34,111 bases of DNA from a virus, in IMG/VR virus record IMGVR_UViG_3300001450_008056, positions 1 through 34,111 of that record, one strand, 5' to 3'. Under the pieces are notes generated by a model, which had not been told where the DNA came from, searched no databases, and worked only from the letters and a program-made list of their open reading frames with translations. The translations under genes and the position numbers were made by a program. Every line of letters starts with the position of its first letter. Position 1 is the first letter of the stretch. Of this stretch, positions 6,913-15,000 are shown piece after piece.

Positions 6913-7452
6913 GTGCTTGAATCAGATTTTTGGCGGTTACTTAAGACAAACCTTAAGCGAGAGTTCTTAATGACTAGAGTAGAATCCGTGTCTAGTCCGG
7001 GCGTGCCTGATGTGTACTGGTCTAGCTTACGCGACGAAGGAGCATCGGGATGGATTGAACTTAAAGTTATACGGGGCAACGTAGTAAAACTAAGACCAGA
7101 ACAAGTACTCTGGATACTTCGGCACTCACAACTCAACGTGAACGCCAAGATAATGGCTAGAAAAAATGACACGATCTATCTCTGGGAAGGAAAAGATGTC
7201 TCCATCGTTGCCGAACAAGGACTCCGATCTGACGCTCCAGTTACTACCTTCGAGAAACCATGGAATTGGAACGACATTATTCAACGAATCAAGTTGGGAT
7301 GTAACGAACCAAGAGAAGGACTCGTACTTGTACAGCCAAGAGATGGGGACCAAGACTCACCTGAACTTCGCAGAAAAAATACAGTTCGTGATACTGCAAA
7401 ATGCAATGAACGAGTTGTACTCAAAGGAACCAAGGATAAAAAAAGAAGCTGA
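6913..7452 (+). CDS. VRR-NUC domain nuclease
   Basis: This 179-residue protein starts with GTG. Residues 20-75 show the VRR-NUC pattern of the PD-(D/E)xK fold: SPGVPDVYW with D33, GWIELK with E49 and K51, and RPEQVLWI with Q64. Stand-alone phage VRR-NUC proteins are thought to cut branched or flap DNA during replication and recombination, usually beside an SNF2-type helicase as here. The C-terminal 70 residues (basic, low hydrophobicity, ending KGTKDKKRS) match nothing I know. The last 110 nt overlap the next gene in another frame, so part of this tail may be a by-product of the overlap. The ribosome site for the GTG is weak. Confidence 0.85.
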   Translation: MLESDFWRLLKTNLKREFLMTRVESVSSPGVPDVYWSSLRDEGASGWIELKVIRGNVVKLRPEQVLWILRHSQLNVNAKIMARKNDTIYLWEGKDVSIVAEQGLRSDAPVTTFEKPWNWNDIIQRIKLGCNEPREGLVLVQPRDGDQDSPELRRKNTVRDTAKCNERVVLKGTKDKKRS

Positions 7453-7606
7453 AGACTGGTTCAATTCAAAAGAATCTAAATACATATTCAGTTTCATTTC
7501 CATCTGTTTAACTTTTAATCTAGAACCTGTTGCAGTACGCAAAGCATTGACTGATAGACGTTGGCATTGGCAAGCAGTTAGATTTAGAACTATTGGGAGA
7601 AGATAG
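7343..7606 (+). CDS. Small conserved phage protein with WFxS motif
   Basis: This 87-residue protein starts at ATG 7343. The frame is open further upstream, but that part lies inside the nuclease gene. It contains a pattern I recall from small phage proteins: RIKKEAEDWFNSKESKYIFS, followed by SICLTFNLEPVAVRKAL. Members are usually annotated as hypothetical and sometimes compared to DNA-binding or sigma-like small proteins. The helical C-terminal part with VRKALTDRRW could bind nucleic acid, but this is inference. The stop overlaps the helicase GTG by one base (TAGTG). No strong ribosome site precedes 7343; an ATG at 7406 is an alternative that would remove 21 residues. Confidence 0.7.
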   Translation: MGTKTHLNFAEKIQFVILQNAMNELYSKEPRIKKEAEDWFNSKESKYIFSFISICLTFNLEPVAVRKALTDRRWHWQAVRFRTIGRR

Positions 7607-9069
7607 TGGACTTGCAAACGTGGCCCTTTAAGACCCGGCCTTACTCACACCAGTATCATTTGATTGATAACTCATGGAGCTTGCCTGAGTTTGCCCTGCA
7701 CCTAGAGATGGGGCTGGGTAAGAGCAGGATAGTTATTGACTCTTTAGCTGTAGCCTACATGGAGCAACGGCTAACCCACGCATTGATCGTAGCTCCCGCT
7801 GGTGTGTACCAGAACTGGTACCTTGAGTTCGACAAGCACTGCCCGAACCACGTACCACGGAGCGTGTACACATGGCGCAGACTCAGCACGAAGCGTGAGA
7901 AGGAAGCCTTTAAAGAGTTTGTCTTGGACGAGGACGAGTCCCTTAAGGTGTTCCTTATCAACGTGGAAGCACTGTCTACGGGCAACGGTTATAAGGCGGC
8001 AGAGTTATTCCTACGCAAGATACCGGGCGCAGCAGCCATGGTAGTAGACGAGTCTACTTCTATCAAAAGCCACAAAGCCAAGCGCACCAAGAACGCAATC
8101 AAGCTTGGCAAACTGTGCGAGCACAGGCGTGTACTGTCTGGCCTGCCTAACCCCAACAGCCCAATGGATGTGTACGCACCTTTCTCTTTTCTGTCCGGCA
8201 ACGGGCCGCACCTCTTAGGCTACGAAAACTACTACGCCTTTCAAGCTAGGTACTGTATAGAAAAGCTAATGCGAAGCGGTTCCCAAAAGTCTTTCAAGAC
8301 AGTAGTGGGATACCGAAGACTTGATGAACTACAACAACGAATAGACAAACACGCTGCACGACTGAAGAAGGTGGACTGCTTGGACTTGCCAGAAAAGATA
8401 TATATTAAACGTGACTCGCCACTTACTGCAGAACAGAAGACCCTGTACAACAGCCTCAAGACTGCGTTCCTCACTGAGTACAAAGATGAGGAGATCAGCA
8501 CTACCATCATGTTGACCAAGCTGTTGCGCTTCCAACAGATAATCACGGGCCACATTACAACCGACACTGGCAAGGTAGAAACCGTACCGCATCACCGCAT
8601 CAAGACGCTGCTCGAAACAATCAATGAGGTGTCAGGCAAGGTAGTTATCTGGGCTAACTTCCGACACTGCATCCAAGAGATCGAAGCTGCTCTTGTACGT
8701 GAGTACGGCGAAGGATCTGTTGCTTCGTTCTACGGAGATACCACTCGCACTGAACGTGTAGAAATTGTACGTAATTTCCAAAACCCTAACCATGACTTGC
8801 GGTTCCTTGTCGGCAACCCTAGTACTGCTGGCTACGGTATCACTCTTACGGAAAGCAACACGGCCATTTACTACAGCCGCGACTTTCGATTAGACAATAG
8901 GATGCAGTCAGAAGATCGCATCCACCGCATTGGGCAGCAGAAAGCCAACGTAGTGTACATCGACATCGTGTCTCCTGATACGATTGATGAGAAGATTGTA
9001 AACGCACTGCGCAACAAGATGGAACTGTCCGCTAAAGTATTAGGGGAGGTAGCTCCCGATTGGCTGTAG
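7606..9069 (+). CDS. SNF2/superfamily 2 DNA helicase
   Basis: This 487-residue ATPase has the full superfamily 2 motif set: Walker A MGLGKS (35-40), motif II VVDES (146-150, a DExx variant common in phage enzymes), motif III LSGLPNPN (178-185), motif V NPSTAGYGITLT (404-415) and motif VI QSEDRIHRIGQ (434-444). The RIHRIGQ box is typical of the SNF2 subgroup. It should translocate on duplex DNA or remodel protein-DNA or branched structures, and it pairs with the VRR-NUC nuclease two genes upstream, a common phage partnership. The GTG start follows GGGAGA by about 7 nt and overlaps the previous stop. Length and motif order are normal. Confidence 0.93.
   Translation: MDLQTWPFKTRPYSHQYHLIDNSWSLPEFALHLEMGLGKSRIVIDSLAVAYMEQRLTHALIVAPAGVYQNWYLEFDKHCPNHVPRSVYTWRRLSTKREKEAFKEFVLDEDESLKVFLINVEALSTGNGYKAAELFLRKIPGAAAMVVDESTSIKSHKAKRTKNAIKLGKLCEHRRVLSGLPNPNSPMDVYAPFSFLSGNGPHLLGYENYYAFQARYCIEKLMRSGSQKSFKTVVGYRRLDELQQRIDKHAARLKKVDCLDLPEKIYIKRDSPLTAEQKTLYNSLKTAFLTEYKDEEISTTIMLTKLLRFQQIITGHITTDTGKVETVPHHRIKTLLETINEVSGKVVIWANFRHCIQEIEAALVREYGEGSVASFYGDTTRTERVEIVRNFQNPNHDLRFLVGNPSTAGYGITLTESNTAIYYSRDFRLDNRMQSEDRIHRIGQQKANVVYIDIVSPDTIDEKIVNALRNKMELSAKVLGEVAPDWL
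7848..7859 (+). repeat. CCACG-TA-CCACG tandem heptamer
   Basis: Sense-strand copy inside the helicase gene, in a reading frame different from the integrase and exonuclease copies (His-Val-Pro-Arg). This frame change argues against a protein-level cause. Confidence 0.7.
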
Positions 9070-9524
9070 ACAATGTATCTAATCGAAACGTAACAGGCAG
9101 ACTCAAAGGTTTAGTTCGCACTGACGTATCCCCACTAGAACTTACTGAAGCCTTGGCGGAAAGACTCAATGTACGTGTACAAGAAAGCATTAAGGAGGGT
9201 CGCGACAGGATTGACTTTAGCCGGGTGCAAGCAGAAGAACTCTGTTACGCACTCTCACTCCTCGTCCAACAGATACAGTGGGCGCAAGACGAGTTGTTCC
9301 CACAGCACGCAGCGTCCACACTCACGAACCACGCTCTTCGGGATTATGACAGGTGGAGAGATATGTACTTGTCACTGCGCAAACGATACAGAGAGTTGGC
9401 GTTCAAGTTTGTAAACGTAGGTAGCACCCTGTCTCCCGCAGCCACCGAAGTAATGTTTGAGGAGCTAGACAGGCGCTTGGTAAACGCTGTGTTTAAGAAG
9501 CGGGAACGCCAAGGCCAATCATAG
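9060..9524 (+). CDS. Small helical protein ending the early block
   Basis: This 154-residue protein starts at a TTG that overlaps the helicase stop. GGGGAGG lies about 10 nt upstream, supporting the start. I do not recognise the family. It appears all-helical: SPLELTEALAERLNVRVQESIKEGRDRIDF, AEELCYALSLLVQQIQWAQDELF, and a C-terminal RWRDMYLSLRKRYRELAF plus FEELDRRLVNAVFKKRER. The Arg/Lys-rich end is compatible with nucleic-acid binding. It is the last gene of the rightward block, and its final 32 nt overlap the end of the convergent 1210-residue gene. Confidence 0.72.
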   Translation: MAVDNVSNRNVTGRLKGLVRTDVSPLELTEALAERLNVRVQESIKEGRDRIDFSRVQAEELCYALSLLVQQIQWAQDELFPQHAASTLTNHALRDYDRWRDMYLSLRKRYRELAFKFVNVGSTLSPAATEVMFEELDRRLVNAVFKKRERQGQS

Positions 9525-12500
9525 GATCATCTTCTAACGCGCCCTTGGCGGCTGCTGCAAAGAGGAATGTAATCTGTGGATACTTTTTCAGGATAGGCCC
9601 AAGGACTTTACGAGCCTTGTCTCCAAGCGGCCCCACCGCCTCAAACATAGGGGCGTGCTGAAAGTAATCCATTAAGATTTTAGGTGGTATATCTGACTTA
9701 GTGGCTAATGACTCTACTATAGCGGGGTTGGTTGGCCTGCTGTTAAAGGTTTCCGTTGAGCGCAGAGGGATGTTGACAGGCTGTACCGTTGGCGCAGTAC
9801 TTACCGTGTCTCTAAGTACAGGGTTCCCAAAACTATCAAACTCAACTGGCGGTTCCTCGTAGGCACGCAACAGATCTGGAGCTATAGCGTCCCCCGGATC
9901 AAATTCGCTGCTTAAGTAATTAATGTTAGTAGTATTTGCAGGCAGAGCAACTCCCCCTTGTTCCGCAGAACGAGTTGCCAAATCTTCGTACACACCTCCC
10001 GGCTGAAGCTGCTCCAACATTCTGCCTTGATGAACAAGGTTGTCCTCACGAGGCAAATTGGCTGCGTGTGCTGGTGAAGTAGGAACCTGCCCAACAGGAG
10101 GCAAGGTGTCTAGCACGGCTTGGTCGTAACGTTCGTTAGCAAGTCTTTGCGCTAACTGTTGGCCTTGCACTTGCCTGTCTAGTAGTTCTGCCTGCAGTTC
10201 TGCGGAAGTCTTGGGAGGTACAACTGGGTCAAGGAGTGGCGCATAACCGTCCCCCCGTACATCAGCACGGTACGGGCCGTAAGGTTCCGCCAAGGAAGGG
10301 AACAACTCTGGCTCGGTTCTAGGAAACGGGAACTGTAGTTGAGAAGTTTGAGCAGCTTTTTGGTCGTATAGTTCTTCAACAATTTGTTGCTGAATTTTAT
10401 TTGGATCGTACCCCAAGGTAGGAGCAACAGGGTCATACAAATTTACAGGCGCTACCATCGGCGTCCCATCTGTAAACGTTGGAGTGGGAGGGGCTATATA
10501 ATTGTCGATTTCAAAGCCCTTAGGCTCAATTGGATCAACATTTAACGGAAGGGTTTCCCTACCACTAGGACCGGGTACTAACGGAGCCGTGTATTGTGGA
10601 GTCAGCACTGCAGGGTCCGAAACGTGATGGGGAACTACAGTCTCGCCTACCTGCACAGAGGGAAACGTAGCAACATCGCCTTCAATTACGGGAGTTAAGT
10701 TTTTGTTGTACGCTCCGGGGGGACGAGTAGTTGTAACGGGAGCCGTAGCAGGAGCATTGTTAAGCACAACGTTACCCGCGTTATTACGACCAGCTACGGC
10801 AGAAGCGTAGAGCAAATCCTTAAACTCTTTGTCAGTAAAAGGAATTGTTCCGTCTCCATCATAAGAACTGTTTAACGCCGTTACGCTATCGGGAACCAGT
10901 TCTTCCGAAACAGTTGCAAAGCGATCCATTGGAACCAAATGAACCTTCTCTGCAGCATTGGCTACACTTTCTGCGGCCTCATTTGTGGTAAAAACTTTAG
11001 TTACTTCTCGACTACCCAAAGAAGTTCCCGGCACAAGCTCTGCTTCCAATACTCTTCGAGCTTCTTCTACGTATTTATTTGCGGCATCCTTTTCTATGTC
11101 GGAAGTGGCAGCTTTAAATCGTCGTTGTCCCTCTGCCTCAGCGGCTTCAAACGTTTCTAGAGCAAGTTGCCGCCGCATTGCAGCGTCACCTAATTCAGGA
11201 AACACAGCTTCTTGTGCCTGCTGTACGCTATCGTAGCCCATGCGACCGGCGTCACGACTGGGATTAGGAGCGTCTGGACCTTGTGTTAAACCTTGAGTAT
11301 CGTGAAATCCTCCAGAAAAATACTGGGCAGTATCCTTACGCTCGTCACGAAGGGCGGAAAAAGGAGCGAAGTAGGCTTCTTCGTTCCCGTGATCCCCGGC
11401 TGAATAAAATATTCCTTTGCCCGGAGTAGGGGATTTAGTGTCGCCTACTATATTTTGTGTTTTGGACCTGTAGTTAATAAGGTACTCACCTCTTGCGGCG
11501 TCTTTACGTTCCCCGTCAAGAACGTTGTCCAAAGCTTTACGAACCTTAAACAACTTGGCTACGTAGTCGCGGTCTTTACTTCTTGCCATTTCCAGTGACA
11601 AGATTCGCATGAGTTCTTCAGTTTCTACACCGCGCCTTTGCCCCGCGTTGTCGATATAAGAGTAGCCAATGTCGTCGGGGTATCCTGCCTGCTTCAACGC
11701 TTTTGCAGAATCAAACTCTTTGGGAAGAGTATTCCAGAGTTCTTTTCGTTCTGAATTTGGATTGTAAGGGGTCCGCACACGTAAAGGTTCTGACTTTTCC
11801 TTGGTGTCTTCAGTATGCGCAGGGGCATTTTTTTCGCGAGTTCCGTCAGGGTTGTGCAGGTTCTTTTCGTCTTGGTGCCATTTTTTCCCAAGAACTTTTC
11901 TCGCTTTATCGTACTGTGCATGAAGAGTTTCGAGTTGTTCGGAAGAAAGGTAGCCGTTGCCGCCGGGTATACTTCCTTCCATATGTAAATCGAGAATTCC
12001 TTCGATGTCCTGTACTGTCGTTTTCGCTGCAATAAACTCTGGACTGCCTTCTACAATTTTGGTTTCAAGCTTACCTGTAGCACTGGCAGATTCTTGGATA
12101 GCCTTAGTACGCAGAGATTTAGATTCATCTAAAAGCTCTGCTACAACCTTGCTTTCTTTTTTTATCTTTTCACGAGCAACACTAAAAGGCGCAGCCTGCT
12201 CTCGAAGGGCACGGCCCTCGGGTCCGGTTGGATCTTCAAGGTTTCTGTACCTTGTTCGTAAAGATTCTAACGCAACCTCAATTTGTTCCAGAATGTACGG
12301 AGTATTATCTACAAAATTCTGAGCGTCGTTTAGCTGAGCAGAACTGTGGTCAACGGGCTTGTAAGTAATTTGTTCCCATTCCCCCGAAGCCATGTACTTT
12401 CTAAGAAACTCCGGCGTCCATCTTTCTGTTTCAGATAGCGCTTCTGCATCGGCCCTAACCACTGGCCTCCGCCCCGTAACCTCTACAAGACCTGTACGCC

Positions 12501-13125
12501 CTTTATCCCCAACAACCTCAACAATGGTACCCGGTTTCACGCGGTTAGAAACTTGACCTACTTTACGAAGAGTAGAAGTTCTTCTCCCTTTAAAAATTTC
12601 GTCAAAGGTAGTGGGCTGTGTGCCCGGAAGCGCCTCACCCTCCCCATACTTAAAGTTCATGGGAATTTTAGCGACTGGCTCTGCGTCTGTACTAAGACTA
12701 GGAGTTAACAATCCGTCGTCAGCAAGTTCTTTAAGCTTCTTAGCGATGTTATCGTTAAGACTTTCAATCTCACTACGGTACTCTGTACCTACAAGAACTC
12801 CGTCGTCATCTAAACGAGTGCTCTCAGGACGAGCAGCAGACTCCCCGTGCTCAGATACAGCTACGTTTTGAGCACCGACTTTCTTATCGGGCCTAAGCGA
12901 ACTTCCTTGAGGAAGCGCCTCATCTACATCATACGTACCGCGATAACCGGGATACATTATTTCGTTATAGATGTCTTCTGCTACTACCGGCTTTTTCTTA
13001 GCGCCTAGTGCTGCGTCCTTGATAGCGTCCCTTGCGGGACCTTCGGGCGTCTTCGACCAAAGAACTCTTGCTTTTTCTATAAATTTCTCAAGAGCTTCTT
13101 TGGTGACTAGGGCTACTGCGGCCAT
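9493..13125 (-). CDS. Large late protein of unknown function (1210 residues)
   Basis: The gene starts at a TAATG overlap with the gene before it, with AGGAG about 8 nt upstream, so the start is firm. I recognise no catalytic domain. The N-terminal half is charged and helical, with a short beta-rich segment around residues 200-235 (PGTIVEVVGDKGRTGLVEV) that resembles a KOW/SH3-like fold. The middle has long acidic helices. Roughly residues 800-1130 are Pro/Thr/Val-rich and probably extended (TAPLVPGPSGRETLPLNVDPIEPKG). A short hydrophobic stretch (ITFLFAAAAKGAL) lies near the C-terminus. It is the last gene of the late block. Large size and low complexity suit a virion, ejection or scaffolding-type protein, but this is inference. 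Its end overlaps the convergent gene by 32 nt. Confidence 0.75.
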   Translation of the reverse strand: MAAVALVTKEALEKFIEKARVLWSKTPEGPARDAIKDAALGAKKKPVVAEDIYNEIMYPGYRGTYDVDEALPQGSSLRPDKKVGAQNVAVSEHGESAARPESTRLDDDGVLVGTEYRSEIESLNDNIAKKLKELADDGLLTPSLSTDAEPVAKIPMNFKYGEGEALPGTQPTTFDEIFKGRRTSTLRKVGQVSNRVKPGTIVEVVGDKGRTGLVEVTGRRPVVRADAEALSETERWTPEFLRKYMASGEWEQITYKPVDHSSAQLNDAQNFVDNTPYILEQIEVALESLRTRYRNLEDPTGPEGRALREQAAPFSVAREKIKKESKVVAELLDESKSLRTKAIQESASATGKLETKIVEGSPEFIAAKTTVQDIEGILDLHMEGSIPGGNGYLSSEQLETLHAQYDKARKVLGKKWHQDEKNLHNPDGTREKNAPAHTEDTKEKSEPLRVRTPYNPNSERKELWNTLPKEFDSAKALKQAGYPDDIGYSYIDNAGQRRGVETEELMRILSLEMARSKDRDYVAKLFKVRKALDNVLDGERKDAARGEYLINYRSKTQNIVGDTKSPTPGKGIFYSAGDHGNEEAYFAPFSALRDERKDTAQYFSGGFHDTQGLTQGPDAPNPSRDAGRMGYDSVQQAQEAVFPELGDAAMRRQLALETFEAAEAEGQRRFKAATSDIEKDAANKYVEEARRVLEAELVPGTSLGSREVTKVFTTNEAAESVANAAEKVHLVPMDRFATVSEELVPDSVTALNSSYDGDGTIPFTDKEFKDLLYASAVAGRNNAGNVVLNNAPATAPVTTTRPPGAYNKNLTPVIEGDVATFPSVQVGETVVPHHVSDPAVLTPQYTAPLVPGPSGRETLPLNVDPIEPKGFEIDNYIAPPTPTFTDGTPMVAPVNLYDPVAPTLGYDPNKIQQQIVEELYDQKAAQTSQLQFPFPRTEPELFPSLAEPYGPYRADVRGDGYAPLLDPVVPPKTSAELQAELLDRQVQGQQLAQRLANERYDQAVLDTLPPVGQVPTSPAHAANLPREDNLVHQGRMLEQLQPGGVYEDLATRSAEQGGVALPANTTNINYLSSEFDPGDAIAPDLLRAYEEPPVEFDSFGNPVLRDTVSTAPTVQPVNIPLRSTETFNSRPTNPAIVESLATKSDIPPKILMDYFQHAPMFEAVGPLGDKARKVLGPILKKYPQITFLFAAAAKGALEDDPMIGLGVPAS
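9507..9550. terminator. Inverted repeat at the convergent gene junction
   Basis: CGCCAAGG at 9507-9514 and CCTTGGCG at 9543-9550 form a perfect 8-bp stem with a 28-nt loop. It sits at the meeting point of the rightward early block and the leftward late block. There is no U-tract and the loop is long, so it is not a classic intrinsic terminator. It may still slow or stop converging transcription. Confidence 0.3.
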
Positions 13126-13760
13126 TACTTATCTCCTACCGGCGGCGCGTGTCGGCGCATACGCTGCTCTTGGTGCCACTGCTGCTCTTCTTCTGGCAAG
13201 TCACTAAGGTATGCCTTGCGACCCGTGGCCCTGTCTATGACCATGTTGGGGTCGTGATCCCCGCTCATAAAAGGCATTGTAGCAACCATGCCAGTGCCCC
13301 CCAAGCCCAACCGTCCTACGCTGGGGCCAGCGGTAGTAAGAAATTTTCCGATACCGGCTCCTTGCGCGGCGTTACGCAACGCTTCCGGCACCGATTTAAA
13401 GAAAGACGGTAAGGGTAGCCGCCCCGCTTCGCGTAGATTCATGTAGGTGGGGCGAAACTTTTCTACAATGGGGCCAAGCGTGGCTTCTATACCCAAGTCC
13501 AACATCCCTGCTTCGTAGTTAGGTTGAGAATCGACGTAGGCTACGTCGCTTTCAAACTCTCTTAGCTCTTGATATTCTCTTTGGACTTGTTCCATCTGCA
13601 TCGCCGCAACATAGCGGTCCCGTTTAGTGGAACCGTTTTGTGCGCGATCTTCCAGACGTTGTAGACGCTGAGCCAGTTCTATTTTAGCTCGACCTAGGGG
13701 ACTACCTGTAGTCGCTTCCTCGGCTTTATCCCAAGGTATATTTCGTTTTCCACGGTCCAC
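13125..13760 (-). CDS. Late protein of unknown function, 211 residues
   Basis: The gene starts at GTG 13760, just after the stop of the preceding gene, with AGGA close upstream. Residues 20-70 are helical and charged (AKIELAQRLQRLEDR; AMQMEQVQREYQELREFES), a likely coiled coil. A Gly-rich hydrophobic segment (GAGIGKFLTTAGPSVGRLGLGGTGMVATMPFM, about residues 133-165) could insert in a membrane. The C-terminus is rich in Gln, Arg and His. I do not recognise the family. It sits between two other unknown late genes and shares a TAATG junction with the 1210-residue gene. A coiled coil plus an amphipathic Gly-rich segment would suit an ejected virion protein, but that is a guess. Confidence 0.72.
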   Translation of the reverse strand: MDRGKRNIPWDKAEEATTGSPLGRAKIELAQRLQRLEDRAQNGSTKRDRYVAAMQMEQVQREYQELREFESDVAYVDSQPNYEAGMLDLGIEATLGPIVEKFRPTYMNLREAGRLPLPSFFKSVPEALRNAAQGAGIGKFLTTAGPSVGRLGLGGTGMVATMPFMSGDHDPNMVIDRATGRKAYLSDLPEEEQQWHQEQRMRRHAPPVGDK

Positions 13761-13761
13761 G
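13750..13761 (+). repeat. CCACG-GT-CCACG tandem heptamer at a start codon
   Basis: The only exact copy outside the first 8 kb. On the reverse strand it covers the GTG start (13760) and first codons of the 211-residue gene. A partial third unit (CC) follows. Confidence 0.7.
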
Positions 13762-13764
13762 GTC

Positions 13765-14577
13765 CTAGAAGGGTACGCCTTTGTCCGCTTCTTGTTGAAG
13801 AGAAAGTTTCAAACTACCGTCCATGTCAAACGTATCCAGAAGATATTGCATACGTTTCTTATTGCCGGGTACCCCTGTCAGGACCTCAGCCAGACCCACA
13901 AGATCCATGTTCCGTTCTTTAGCGTACTTGCTCAAACCCTTATAAAGCTCAATGGCATCGTCACGTTCATTCCGAAACCATTCAGCGACATATCCTTCTT
14001 CAAGATGCCCATATTCCGCATCGTAGTCCCCCATGCGATTGTGGGGAATCAACTTTTGAATATCGTCGTGTGTTAGCGCGTCAATTTCCTTGTCACTAAG
14101 TTTTACGCGCTCCCCTACTGTTTCAACTTTAGGAGGAGCATCCTGCGGCAAGAAGGGGCCTTCGGTTCGTGGCTCGGGGACTTCCAGTTTGCGCCCTCGG
14201 GAAAGCATTTGAGTGGAAAGTTTGTGATCAGGAAGAGTTTGTTGATAACTTCCTGTTAGACCTTCCTCAAGTTTGTCCCCCGCTTCCTCCGCAGAAATTG
14301 CTGGAGTATCAATCAGGCCCGGTTGCGTTAAGTCTCTTTGTTCTTTGGCCAGAGCCGCAGCTTCATCAAGATAAACCCCGTCATCAATCAAGGACTGCTG
14401 ACGACCCCTGCCTATGTTTTCGGGAGGAAGCTCAACGTCGCGAAACAAGGGCAGCAAAGCCTCGTCCAAGATTTCATCGGGCGACAGGTCTAGCGAAGCC
14501 CCTTTCTTACTTCCCGTTCTTAGGCCCCGCATAAGACTCTTGCCTGCTTTTTTCCCTCCGGCTCCAAATAGTGCCAT
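13765..14577 (-). CDS. Late protein of unknown function, 270 residues
   Basis: The start is ATG 14577, which overlaps the previous stop as TAATG and has GGAG about 8 nt upstream. The frame extends further upstream but would run through the holin candidate. The N-terminus is basic and Gly-rich (ALFGAGGKKAGKSLMRGLRTGSKKG). The rest is mostly acidic and probably partly disordered. A folded-looking C-terminal part begins near residue 165 (VKLSDKEIDALTHDDIQKLI; WFRNERDDAIELYKGLSKYAKER). I do not recognise the family and see no membrane segment or enzyme motif. It is co-transcribed with the neighbouring late genes. A virion-associated role is only suggested by its position. Confidence 0.72.
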   Translation of the reverse strand: MALFGAGGKKAGKSLMRGLRTGSKKGASLDLSPDEILDEALLPLFRDVELPPENIGRGRQQSLIDDGVYLDEAAALAKEQRDLTQPGLIDTPAISAEEAGDKLEEGLTGSYQQTLPDHKLSTQMLSRGRKLEVPEPRTEGPFLPQDAPPKVETVGERVKLSDKEIDALTHDDIQKLIPHNRMGDYDAEYGHLEEGYVAEWFRNERDDAIELYKGLSKYAKERNMDLVGLAEVLTGVPGNKKRMQYLLDTFDMDGSLKLSLQQEADKGVPF

Positions 14578-14927
14578 TAGTCTTCTCCAATGTATTTGCT
14601 TACAAACTTCCAGACCTTGCCCCAAAGCTTGTTGAACATGCCAACAATAAGGTCGATCAATCCGTCTGCCGCAGGCACGACAAACGGGGCAATCAAAGCC
14701 CACGGGACGTACTTCAGTTCTTTAATTGATCCGCTTTCTTGAGCGATGCGGTACATTTTTTCAGACGCTTCAGCCACGGCTGCTTTCTTTTCTGCACCGT
14801 TCTGCCCACTGGCTTCCGCTTCGAGAACCAATGCACGAAGCAAGGGAAGGAACGCAGCAATAGCGTTTGCTACTTCAGCCCCAGTCGCTTCTTCAACTTT
14901 TTCCACATCTTTAGTTTTGGTAGCCAC
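14577..14927 (-). CDS. Holin candidate
   Basis: This is a 116-residue protein from GTG 14927, chosen because a strong AGGAGGAG site sits 7 nt upstream. The pattern of an N-terminal helical part with LPLLRALVLEAEASGQNGAEK, then a hydrophobic segment VPWALIAPFVVPAADGLIDLIVG and a final amphipathic FNKLWGKVWKFV, recalls LLH-type phage holins, which hold the GAEKKAAV- and LID..V..FNK-like elements. Such proteins open the inner membrane at lysis. The frame also stays open to ATG 14996, which would add 23 Arg-rich residues. It lies next to two further small membrane proteins. I see no separate endolysin gene nearby; the only lysozyme domain is in the giant virion protein. Family assignment is tentative. 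Confidence 0.6.
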   Translation of the reverse strand: MATKTKDVEKVEEATGAEVANAIAAFLPLLRALVLEAEASGQNGAEKKAAVAEASEKMYRIAQESGSIKELKYVPWALIAPFVVPAADGLIDLIVGMFNKLWGKVWKFVSKYIGED

Positions 14928-14934
14928 TTTAGGA

Positions 14935-14942
14935 CTCCTCCT
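14935..14942 (-). promoter_or_regulatory. Ribosome binding site inside the longer holin reading frame
   Basis: On the reverse strand AGGAGGAG occupies 14942-14935, 7 nt before GTG 14927. It is the strongest ribosome site seen in the window. It lies within the coding frame of the longer form that would start at 14996. Confidence 0.65.
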
Positions 14943-15000
14943 GTTATTCGCCAACCGCCCCCGTCTGATACTCCGGATACGATGGGGATTTGCCATTTAA

